Origin: Symbiodinium natans | Taxonomy: Eukaryota > Sar > Dinophyceae > Suessiales > Symbiodiniaceae | Direction: 5' to 3' | Assembly: GCA_905221605.1 (NCBI GenBank) | Contig: CAJNDS010000466.1 | Span: forward strand, 1-64,000 | DNA: 64,000 bases | In this document: positions 1-8,788 of the stretch, one piece after another | Position numbering within the stretch: position 1 is the first letter of the stretch | Layout: every line of letters begins with the position of its first letter | Program-made: the position numbers and the translations under genes | The notes under the pieces: generated by a model | What the model was told of the DNA's origin: nothing | The model's database searches: none | Seen by the model: the letters and a program-made list of their open reading frames with translations, nothing else

Positions 1-3000
1 TGTAACTCCGAATTGTAGAGGACAGCCTTCCTAGCCGCGCAACTGATGCGGCACTGCATGGTGCCCGAGCAGGATTCCCCTAGGACCGGGACGGCAAACT
101 CCACGTTGTGCAGCTTAAAGCGCGACGTGAAGCGATGGTTTGGGTCAGCTCCTCCAGGACATTTTCTTCGCCCCAGCCCCCGAAACTGGCGGTCGGGTTG
201 TTCGGTGAGGTGGCGGGTTTCCGCAGGGGGCTCTGGGCTCGCGGCGTCGCTCCAACAGCGTCTTCAGGGCGGCATGCTTGGGAATTTTATCAGCCTGCAA
301 CAACGCGGGGTGGGGAATCGGCAAGTCAGCTCAGGGCCCCTAAGTCTTAACCGCTAAACCCCGAATGTTAAACCCTTAAGCCTGAATAAAGGCATGGATC
401 GGTGAACGGTGGCCTGGAAGAGCGCGAGGAGGCTCTCATTCAGGTTGCTGACTGAAGGGGATGCCTTCATGTAGGCCGTCTCATGGATGGCTCAGGTGCG
501 CCCGGTGTTCACCGGTCGTCTTGCGCTTGAAGGTGCATAGATTGCAAAGTAGCAGGGATATCAGTACCGCAGATAAGGTCACAAGCAAGTATGAACCCCA
601 AACCCTGCACAGACCCTAAACCCTAAACCCTTTTTCTGGCTACCCATGAACCTAAACCCTAAACCCTAAACCCTCCAAGTGCGAAAAGGTAGGAGGCGCC
701 TCTACCATGCACGGATCCAATGGCACCTCCTGCAACGTCATTCGCGCTTACCCATTTTGTTTTTTGTTTGAGGGGGGGGGGGGGGGTGTCCCAGAATAGC
801 GGCAACCTGACTGGGGAGTTCCTATCATAAGGATTAGAGCATTTTGGGGCATATTTCGGGAAATGCCCACTTAGGGTTTAGGGTTCAGGGTTCAGGGTTT
901 AGGTCTTGGGGCTTAGGGGCTTTTTGCGCGACTCTGTTGGAACGGTCCTTGGCAGCAACGCTGTTATCCTCCTGGCACTTCGATGCCCATCACTACACAA
1001 GGAAACCCCTCAATGCAAAACGGATTGGCCTCGTCATCTGGGTAAACGTCATCCACCAGTGGGCATTCCTCACGGGGAGCACGGCTGCGTGTGCTAGGAA
1101 TAGGAAAATCCGCTGTCCTGCTCGCTGCAGGCTTTGCCTACTGGCGCGTCATCCGCAACCTGCCGTGAAACTGCTGATCATCTCTTCCTCCCTTGTAGTA
1201 AAGGCGAAATTAGGGAGAAGGCTAGGGAAAGGCGATTGCAGCAACCAATCGCGCCCAATAATATCCAGACACCCCGACCCTAACATCAAACACTCCCCAA
1301 CAAATACGATGATGGGGAAGTTCTTTGTTCTCGAGGGGGAGGTTTTAAGACTAGGTGATTGCATGCTGGTGGAGTTCATATGACCCATAGCACCTTCCCA
1401 TCCTTGCCGCTGTTCAAAAAATTCTGAGCTCACGGACATAAAGCCACGAAAAGAATCAAGAATATGCCCTGGGCTCTTGGACTCTTTCCGACAGTCACCT
1501 CACCTCCGCAGCAGGCGCCGTAGCCGTCGGGGCCACAATCTGTCACGCAGACCGCCGCATCCAGTCAAAAGCAGTACAACAGGAACAGAAAGGCCTTGTA
1601 TCCGTTCTCGTCATACAAGTGCAGCTCGCAGAAAAGCGGCGGCTTCTGGCAGGTATGAGTCAGCTAGTCCCTAGCGAGATCCTTCCGGCTTTATTAACGG
1701 AGAAGCTCCCGCCTCACAATTCGTCTGCACAGCGTATCGCATGGCCTTGCTGTGACTATCGAACGTCGAAGTGCCATCTGGCGATATCCATTTGCCTCGG
1801 CTCGGTCGGGCACATGAATCCTTGACCCATGCATCAACTTCTGTCAAGTGTGAAATATTTGCCGGCAATTCACCATACTTCCTGCGCAGCTTCCCCGTTC
1901 GATGCTCTTTCCCAAGCAGCCGCCAACCCATTGCAAAGAGACGCGCTTCAAGTTTTGTTGGTGTCTTCTGTGCAAAGTCTGTCTTGACCTCGACCCCTGG
2001 GAGGATCTAAACAGTAGAACGCTCAAGCTGTACTTTGTACCCTGCATTACTACTCGGTTCTTACTTAGGAGAGCAACAGGAATCTACTATTCTTTAGATT
2101 GTCCCAGGGTCCGGAAAGAAGCGCTAGGGAATACGGTTTGAGATGTGCTTTCCCGGCCATAGGCCGGCCGTTGGCCTCATCGAGCCACACAGCAGCTGCA
2201 ACTCGGAACAACGCACATCGACACACATGACCTAGGGGTCTAGAAAAACAAGGAGATTGGGGTTCTTTCCATTTGCCTCGGAAAAGCCGACAGGCCAGGC
2301 GCATGGAGCAAGCAGAAAAGGATCTGGCCCCCTCCCAGCTCCCAGCGCCCTGCCCAAGCTTCACTTGGCAAACAAAACCAAGCCCGGGAGCACAGACAGG
2401 TGTGGCAGTATTGGGAAAGCCGCTGCACCGGCCTTAAACCCTTTCGAGGGCGATGGCAGAGCTGCGAACCAGACTCTCTTGAGAGACAGCTCATGGTGCC
2501 TTTGCTCACGGTGCGGGGATTCATTGAGCGAAAGCAAGCACACCTTGATGGGAAAACAAGCGTGTTCGTTGGATGCCTTTCTGCTTCCCTGTGACGGAAT
2601 ACCGCTTCCCGTGCAAGATTACAAATGAAAGTGGTGAACCAAACCAAGTTCGCAAGTTTAAAAAGGCTAGTTCAAGGAAATGGGAGCATGACCGAGTTTT
2701 CGGGCATCGCCTCTGGTGACGGTTTCTGGCGAGAACAGCTTTCAAACCTCCTGGAGATGCGGGGAATGACAGGATCACGCAACCAAAAAACCAATTATCT
2801 TCTTGTGTGCTCGTATGTGTGCTCCCATAACCCAAGCGCCACAGAAGCTTCACGTGTTCAGCTGCTCAAAGTGTTTCAGGGATGTTGTGCAGTTGAAAAA
2901 AGATGCTCCGGAGATGCGTTCGGCCATGTCTAACGCTTTAGGGCCACTTGTCCAAAGGTGTGCTGAATTCTGAAACACCGTTTCAAGAAACGAAGACAGG

Positions 3001-3458
3001 CTGGGGTCGAATACCCGTCGCGGTTCCGTTGCGAGCGGCCAGACACTTTTGCTTGCCTTTTCCCGGATATTATGCGGGTCCAAAGGCTTTTATGCTAGAA
3101 TAACCTGTCCTAAGCATCCGGCCGAAAGCTCGTAGTGCTGCTCCCCATTTCTCCAAGCTTGCAGCTTCACGCGGGTCTCGAGTGTCGAGCCCAGCCGGGA
3201 CCGAAATGGTCGGGCATTAACAGATATGGGGGGGTTCCCAACATAGGGGTACCCTTCTGGGACTCCTATGAAAAGTGGATGAGTGTAATGATTGTAGTTA
3301 CCCTTTTGGGATTCTTATGAAAAGTGGATGAGTGTCATGAATTGTAGTGCTTGGAGGATGTGTGAAGGGGACCCCTAGTTTGGGAAACCCCCATATTGTG
3401 AACAACCTCCTCTTGGAGCCTGTCACATCGCTGTGTCCTCGAAAGATGCAACATGTTC
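1..3458. other. gene-poor dinoflagellate DNA, no assignable gene
   Basis: I see no conserved protein here. Short open frames on both strands overlap one another and have no recognisable motif. The stretch holds scattered telomere-like heptamers (CCCTAAA around 605-675, TTTAGGG-like around 870-905), a run of about 16 G near 770-786, and a two-copy tandem repeat at 3250-3348. It may contain introns or short exons that cannot be separated from noise by eye. Confidence 0.5.
3250..3348. repeat. two-copy ~49-bp tandem repeat
   Basis: Two imperfect copies lie head to tail (about 3250-3298 and 3299-3348). Both contain TATGAAAAGTGGATGAGTGT and end in TTGTAGT. They differ at a few positions. No coding role is visible. 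Confidence 0.85.
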
Positions 3459-3646
3459 AGGGTTTAGGGTTTCGGGTTTAGGGTTTAGGGTTTGGGGTTT
3501 AGGGTTTAGGGTTTGGGGTTTGGGGTTTAGGGTTTGGGTTTAGGGTTAGGGTTTGGGGTTTAGGGTTTAGGCTTAGGGTTTAGGGTTTAGGGTTTAGGGT
3601 TTAGGGTTTAGGGTTTAGGGTTTAGGGTTTAGGGTTTAGGGTTTAG
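3459..3646. repeat. interstitial TTTAGGG (telomere-like) array
   Basis: About 25 head-to-tail copies of TTTAGGG, with early variants (TTCGGG, TTGGGG) and a nearly perfect last 70 bp. The array stops at the left LTR of copia element 1 and resumes briefly after the right LTR at 12190. The element therefore inserted inside it. The array is internal, so it is not a chromosome end. Confidence 0.9.
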
Positions 3647-3882
3647 TGTGAAACTTGAAGTCATCATGCCAATTCCCAGTCGTGGCAAGCTGTTTCCGTA
3701 TGAGTATGAACTCCATCATCCCGAGTCCACCCAAGCAAATAAGAGTTTCACCTGACGAGGCATCTACATCCCGAAGGCATCTGGCATCGAGCGACAAATG
3801 GGTCGCGAGCGAACATCAGGCCGGGTGGGTAGGGTAGGGCCCCCTAAGTACTTTGTGGTACCCGGCCTCATCTAGTTTGACA
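3647..3882 (+). repeat. 5' LTR of copia element 1
   Basis: 236 bp, TGTGAAACTTG...GTTTGACA, matching 11954-12189 without a visible difference. It is preceded by TTTAG, the left copy of the target duplication. Confidence 0.95.
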
Positions 3883-3883
3883 C

Positions 3884-3895
3884 TGGTAGCGGAGC
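3884..3895 (+). promoter_or_regulatory. primer-binding site of element 1
   Basis: TGGTAGCGGAGC starts one base after the 5' LTR. It has the form of a site complementary to the 3' end of a tRNA (TGG pairing with CCA), most like an initiator-Met acceptor stem. The same 12-mer lies next to the LTR of element 2. The tRNA identity is inferred. Confidence 0.7.
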
Positions 3896-3922
3896 CTTAG
3901 CGCTCCTGTAGGGCCTTTTGCC

Positions 3923-6900
3923 ATGTCGGCCGATGCTGGAGATGTTCCCACCACGGCCCCGAACGCACACGAACGAGATCGGCCGAGATCTCGCAGTTAC
4001 TATGCTGCCTGTGGTGAAGATCGGGCAGGAGAGCCCACACCTTCGAACGAAGATGAGGTCGAGCCTCGTAGGCGCAACCTTGGAGGAAATCCTGATGGCG
4101 AAGTCCGCGACGACGGGTGCAAGGAAGATGAGTGGCGGTGGGACCGCCAGTCTTGGGGCGCCTGGAAGCCTAGTTCGTGGTGGCACGCCCAGAAGTGGGA
4201 TGATGACGAATGGGGCGACCACAAATCGTGGAGTCGCCGAGACGATCCCTGGAGCAGGTCCACATCCTGGACCCCAGACCAGAACTCGAACGCTAGCTAT
4301 GAGGCCACTCGAGCTGGAGGCGCTGGAGACCTCCCTCGGCATCCCAAGGCAGATGGTGGAGAAGGAAGTGGACCTGTACACGATTCTCCGGGGCGGCAAT
4401 GTGCTTGGGATGGATGGAAACACTTCTCTCGAGCGGGAGAGACAGGGAGTCAGTCTTCAGAGGAAGGCTATTCGGTTCGTCAGAACCCCAGGCCAACCGA
4501 AAAGTTGGTCGTCCCTAGCTTCAGCGGTGAAGACGAGGATGTGGGCAACAGCGCTAGGAGTTACCTGAGACAGATCGAGGCCTGGAAGCGTATGACCTTG
4601 CTTCCCTCCAAACAGCAGGCCCTGGTGTTGTACCAAAGCCTGAGCGGCAAGGCCTGGGTGGCGGCAGAGGAGCTCGACCTGAACAAGCTGGCACAGGAGA
4701 CTGGGGTCTCTTACCTGGTCGGCTGGGTTCAGGAGAGGTTCCTCGACCTGGAGGTTACCAGAATCGGCAAGGCCTTCTCCGAGTTCTTCAGGAAGCTTCG
4801 TCGCAGGCCTGGCCAAAGCATCAGGGACTACAACAGTGAGTACGACCGTCTCTTTGCTCGGCTTCGTGAAGTGGGTTGCGCGCTTCCTGAAGATTGTGCA
4901 GCATGGCTGTATGTAGACAGGTTGCAGCTGGATGAGCCGGCAGAATTGAACCTCCTCGCAAGTGTCGGCAACACCTACTCCCTCCAGCGGTTGCAAAAGG
5001 CAGCTATCATCCGGGATCGTGGACATCGCAAACCATGGGAAGGCGGAAAAGGGCGACGGGCACATGTGGCGAACGTCACCGACCACGACCAGGAGCCCGA
5101 CAGCGACCACATCGAGTCGGACGACGAGAGCATGCCGGAAGAGGTCGCATCTGCCTATGTCACCTACCAGAATGCGAAGCAGAAGTATAAAGAGCAGGCC
5201 AAAGCAAGAGGATTCCATGGCACGGCGGACGAGAGAGATGGCAGTAAGCAGGGCAAAGGAAGAGACAGTGACAAAGAAGAGAGGATTCGGGTCATGAAAG
5301 CTAAAAGCTTCTGCTCGGGATGCGGAAGGAAGGGGCACTGGCACCGAGATGCAGAGTGTCCGAAGAATAGAAATGGCCTGGGCACCAAAGAGGGCATCCG
5401 CGATGTGGGAGTATGCCACCATGTCCCTTCCGAGGTCTTCGCCCTTCGTCACCACGGGTCTACCTTGCTCGGAATCACAGACACGGCTTGCGCAAAGTCG
5501 GTGGCAGGAACAAGTTGGCTGCAGCAGTTCACCGACAACTCGTCCGAGAAGCCTAAGATCACCAAGGAGTGCGAGGCCTTCAGGTTCGGTACCGGCAAGA
5601 TCCACTACTCCGCCTTCGCAGTCGACCTCAAGTTCGTTATGGGCGGATGCATCCTGAGCCTCAAGACATCCATCATAAATGGGGATGTCCCACTCCTCAT
5701 CTCCAAGCCGGCCCTGGCTCAGCTGGGCATGGTGTACGATGTGGCGGCCAATCGAGCCCAGTTCACTCGCTTGGGGATCCAGGACTTTTGCCTGGAGACA
5801 ACGTCTTCGGGGCATCCTGCTATCCCGATTGTGCCGGCAAAGGCCGGAGATCACGGGCAAGAGGTCCAACTCAATGACTTCGGATCTCAGCGAGGAGAGC
5901 AATACATGGCATATGTTGTGAGCGATACAGGAGACACCCCACAAGACCCACCTCCAGTTGACTCCTTCCACATCTTTTATGACAAGAAGTTAGAGCCCGA
6001 AGTCAAGAACATCCTCACTCAAGACCGACTATGTGACCTAACCTTCACATCATGGTGGAGTAGATCCGCGCTAACCTCAGACTTCTGGATTGAAACAGAT
6101 GTTGCTTGGTTCAGGATACATGTGACCCCTAGGAGGGCCCTGTTCAACCCCAGCAAATGGAAGACGAACCACTCTGTGCAGAAGGACATGTTGCTTACGA
6201 GTTTGGGCGAATATCGAGTGACTGAGGGTGTTTGTTGTCGCACAAGCAAACCAGTTGAGAGCATCGCAGACCGTTGGCATTGCAAACATGCCAAGCGCAA
6301 AGCATTAGCCCCTGAGCCCCCTCCTGACATTCCACCGTCCGATGGCGACATGGGATCGCAGTCAGGACTCCAGCACCCAGCCGGCCATCAGCAAGATGTC
6401 GAAGACGGAACTCCTCAGCGAAGCGAGTCGGTTGGGGCTGGTGGTGCATCGCAGCTGGACCGCGGAGGAGATCAAAGCATGCATCATGGAATTCCGCATG
6501 GACAACGCCAAGGGAGATGCAGCGGCCTTCATGAAGTCCGTGACCAACCTCACCATGTCGCAACTCAAGGTGAAGGCGGATTCGCTCGGAGTCGTCTACA
6601 CGGAGAAGATCACGAAAGGGAACCTCCTGAGGCTGCTGAGGGAGAGCGTGAACACCCCGGACAACGAGCTCATGAAGATCGGGAAGTTCAAGGGGTACGA
6701 GTTCCAGGAGATTCCGAATCAGTACTGCGAGTGGGCCTCCAAGGAAGTGAAGGCGAGTCAGAACCCGCATGTGGAGCTGGTGAGGTTGGCGAAATGGTGG
6801 GAGGCAAAGCAGACTGTCTCCTACACAGGAGCGACTCGGCTAGAGGAGAATTCGGTGGTGCCTTATCCGACGAGCTCATCAGCGGCAACTTCGAGTGCGG

Positions 6901-8788
6901 GCGACTGGTCCCTCCTCTTGGACGAAGAGAACAAGTCGAAGGCAACACCCAAGGTGTCCCCGAAGCGAAGAGTTACCCAACAAGAAGCGGACGGGATGCC
7001 GGTGGACCAGATCAGCAAGGAGCATCTGGAAGAAATTCACCTGCTGGAGGCGAAGCTTGCGGCGCTAAAGCAGAAAGCGGGGTACCCCGGGGAGAACAAG
7101 CAGATGTAACCGGATGTGAAAGGGAGAAGGACGGCAAGGCGGGCGACCCTTTTGGCAGTGAGCCCCGCAATGGAGCAGATGTGATGGAATGCTGCTGTGG
7201 CATTACCGGCACCAGGCCGGGCGAGGAGTTCTGCGAGGGCATCCCGGGGGAGAACTTCGTGAGTGGACGGCATGGACCTAACACGATCATGACCCTCGAT
7301 CACTCTGCGGAAGTCACACGGAGCGACGAGGGTGAAGCAGCAGCACGGACAGCGTATGAAGAAGGAGATTTCTCTTTCCATCGATGCCTCAAAGTCCTGC
7401 AGCAAACGGACCTTGCCCAGGCAATAAACCGGCGGGGTACGATCCTCGGCACCAAGAACGGCAAGGTCGACTACAACCTCTTGGGGCTCTTCGTGCATGG
7501 TGGAGTGCATGGGGTCACAAACAACACGAAGAATCGACCCGCCTTGTCCAGGTACCTGAACTCCTTCGCCAAAAGGCATCTTCCTGAAGGAGCATCCTGG
7601 TCGTCAATCGCCATCTCCAGGAACTGCGCAATTGGCCTCCACCATGACTATAACAACCTCCGGGGGAGTGCGAATCACACCATCGTTCTTGGGGACGGTG
7701 TCGGGGGCGAGATCTGGATTGAGGACAAGGACATCGATGAGAAGTCAGCCCACGACCCCAGCGTTGAGTGGAAGAAGAACAGCAGTGGGCATTGGATCCC
7801 GGGTCGAAAACACATCGCACACGAGAAGTTCGTCACCTTTGACCCATTCCTGAAGCACAAGACCTGCGACTGCGAGGGAGAAAGATGGTGCATCGTGTTC
7901 CACACTGTGCGGTCTGTTGAGAAAGCCGGGACGGACACCCTGAAGTTCCTCAAGAACTGCAAGTTTCAGCTCCCCAAGAAGAACTCAGCGACGAAGCGAC
8001 GACCAGAGTACCCTACTAGTGGATCGGCGCCCATGAAGAGCACTCGGAAGAACATCTTCAGTAACGCCGGGAAGCTCAGTGTCCTGATGGCCACCCTTAT
8101 CTATGTCGCCAGGAGCTTCATGGCCGAGAGCATTCTACCACCAGCTGGGCGCATCCATTCCCCGGCGGTGATGTTCGAGATGGGCGGCACCTCGGCGACC
8201 GAGGAAGCAGTACTCTTAGGGAAAGATGTCTATGAACCCATGGAGTGGAGCTTCTTTGAGTCCGAGGATGGCAAGAAGGTCGCTCACGACATCGTCCATG
8301 GTGGCTATCCTAGGGAATTGAGGGTAAATCTCCCCGGTAGGAACAACAGCGACGACCTAGCCCTCATCGAGCTGATGCACTGTCAACTCGATAACGGGGA
8401 CGTCGTTGTGCTATGTGGAGACGAAGATGATCCTCTATTCTCCGACAAGAGATACCTCGAGGGCTGCGAGATCCACGAACAACGCCTGAGCTCAGGAGGC
8501 GAAGGCGACCATGGCAAGAGAGTCCTCTACAAGAGCAAGAATAAGACAAAGGTCCAAGGAGAAGACAGAGTATACGGAGTTCAAGTCGTATCCCGGGAAC
8601 AAGACGATAAACCTCGTGGCAGCAAAGATCTCGATGGTTCCGGAATAACGTTCCCGGACAACACACCCTCGATGATTTCTACTGCCCTTCGTCGCCTTCA
8701 CCAAAACCTCGGGCATCCCAGAAAAGAAGACCTACTTCGACACCTTCGGTTGGCCGGATGTGAGTCAGAAGTGCTGAATCAGTGCTGA
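3923..8788 (+). CDS. Gag-protease polyprotein with embedded 2OG-Fe(II) dioxygenase-like domain
   Basis: A 1621-residue open frame starting at the first good ATG after the primer-binding site. It begins with a charged, Arg/Trp-rich leader (to about residue 190), followed by the Gag helical region (about 195-370). A zinc knuckle CSGCGRKGHWHRDAEC follows near residue 465 (CX2CX4HX6C, a longer last spacer than the usual CX2CX4HX4C). Next is a retropepsin-like site TDTACAKS near 520, with Ala replacing the usual Gly of DTG. From about residue 805 to 1055 this frame looks like a shadow, and the meaningful protein lies in the overlapping frame at 6342-7109. The frame resumes with a dioxygenase-like domain (about 1135-1355): HHD at residues 1240-1242, LGDGVGGEIWIED, His1312 and Arg1321. 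It ends at the first half of the integrase zinc-binding domain (HQNLGHP) because of an 11-bp duplication near 8771-8791. Function as one polyprotein is inferred. Confidence 0.85.
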   Translation: MSADAGDVPTTAPNAHERDRPRSRSYYAACGEDRAGEPTPSNEDEVEPRRRNLGGNPDGEVRDDGCKEDEWRWDRQSWGAWKPSSWWHAQKWDDDEWGDHKSWSRRDDPWSRSTSWTPDQNSNASYEATRAGGAGDLPRHPKADGGEGSGPVHDSPGRQCAWDGWKHFSRAGETGSQSSEEGYSVRQNPRPTEKLVVPSFSGEDEDVGNSARSYLRQIEAWKRMTLLPSKQQALVLYQSLSGKAWVAAEELDLNKLAQETGVSYLVGWVQERFLDLEVTRIGKAFSEFFRKLRRRPGQSIRDYNSEYDRLFARLREVGCALPEDCAAWLYVDRLQLDEPAELNLLASVGNTYSLQRLQKAAIIRDRGHRKPWEGGKGRRAHVANVTDHDQEPDSDHIESDDESMPEEVASAYVTYQNAKQKYKEQAKARGFHGTADERDGSKQGKGRDSDKEERIRVMKAKSFCSGCGRKGHWHRDAECPKNRNGLGTKEGIRDVGVCHHVPSEVFALRHHGSTLLGITDTACAKSVAGTSWLQQFTDNSSEKPKITKECEAFRFGTGKIHYSAFAVDLKFVMGGCILSLKTSIINGDVPLLISKPALAQLGMVYDVAANRAQFTRLGIQDFCLETTSSGHPAIPIVPAKAGDHGQEVQLNDFGSQRGEQYMAYVVSDTGDTPQDPPPVDSFHIFYDKKLEPEVKNILTQDRLCDLTFTSWWSRSALTSDFWIETDVAWFRIHVTPRRALFNPSKWKTNHSVQKDMLLTSLGEYRVTEGVCCRTSKPVESIADRWHCKHAKRKALAPEPPPDIPPSDGDMGSQSGLQHPAGHQQDVEDGTPQRSESVGAGGASQLDRGGDQSMHHGIPHGQRQGRCSGLHEVRDQPHHVATQGEGGFARSRLHGEDHEREPPEAAEGEREHPGQRAHEDREVQGVRVPGDSESVLRVGLQGSEGESEPACGAGEVGEMVGGKADCLLHRSDSARGEFGGALSDELISGNFECGRLVPPLGRREQVEGNTQGVPEAKSYPTRSGRDAGGPDQQGASGRNSPAGGEACGAKAESGVPRGEQADVTGCEREKDGKAGDPFGSEPRNGADVMECCCGITGTRPGEEFCEGIPGENFVSGRHGPNTIMTLDHSAEVTRSDEGEAAARTAYEEGDFSFHRCLKVLQQTDLAQAINRRGTILGTKNGKVDYNLLGLFVHGGVHGVTNNTKNRPALSRYLNSFAKRHLPEGASWSSIAISRNCAIGLHHDYNNLRGSANHTIVLGDGVGGEIWIEDKDIDEKSAHDPSVEWKKNSSGHWIPGRKHIAHEKFVTFDPFLKHKTCDCEGERWCIVFHTVRSVEKAGTDTLKFLKNCKFQLPKKNSATKRRPEYPTSGSAPMKSTRKNIFSNAGKLSVLMATLIYVARSFMAESILPPAGRIHSPAVMFEMGGTSATEEAVLLGKDVYEPMEWSFFESEDGKKVAHDIVHGGYPRELRVNLPGRNNSDDLALIELMHCQLDNGDVVVLCGDEDDPLFSDKRYLEGCEIHEQRLSSGGEGDHGKRVLYKSKNKTKVQGEDRVYGVQVVSREQDDKPRGSKDLDGSGITFPDNTPSMISTALRRLHQNLGHPRKEDLLRHLRLAGCESEVLNQC
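6342..7109 (+). CDS. overlapping-frame segment with SAP-like and ExoX-C-like motifs
   Basis: 255 codons from an ATG, in the +1 frame relative to the main Gag-protease frame, which stays open through the whole overlap. This frame has the more protein-like content. It contains two SAP/HeH-type helix-extended-loop-helix segments (around residues 20-50 and 75-105, LKVKADSLGVVYTEK). After these comes a compact motif GKFKGYEFQEI...YCEWASKEV, resembling the small domain found at the C-terminus of exonuclease X-like proteins (GKYKG...YxxW pattern). SAP domains generally bind DNA. The segment is probably the normal middle of the polyprotein, reached by a frame change near 6340 and left by another near 7100. 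Whether that is mutation, sequencing error or ribosomal frameshifting cannot be decided here. Confidence 0.55.
   Translation: MATWDRSQDSSTQPAISKMSKTELLSEASRLGLVVHRSWTAEEIKACIMEFRMDNAKGDAAAFMKSVTNLTMSQLKVKADSLGVVYTEKITKGNLLRLLRESVNTPDNELMKIGKFKGYEFQEIPNQYCEWASKEVKASQNPHVELVRLAKWWEAKQTVSYTGATRLEENSVVPYPTSSSAATSSAGDWSLLLDEENKSKATPKVSPKRRVTQQEADGMPVDQISKEHLEEIHLLEAKLAALKQKAGYPGENKQM

Noticed and set aside
4457-5971. 504-codon open frame on the minus strand
   Set aside because: It lies opposite the Gag-protease coding region of element 1, has no motif, and is explained by the GC-rich codon pattern of the real frame.
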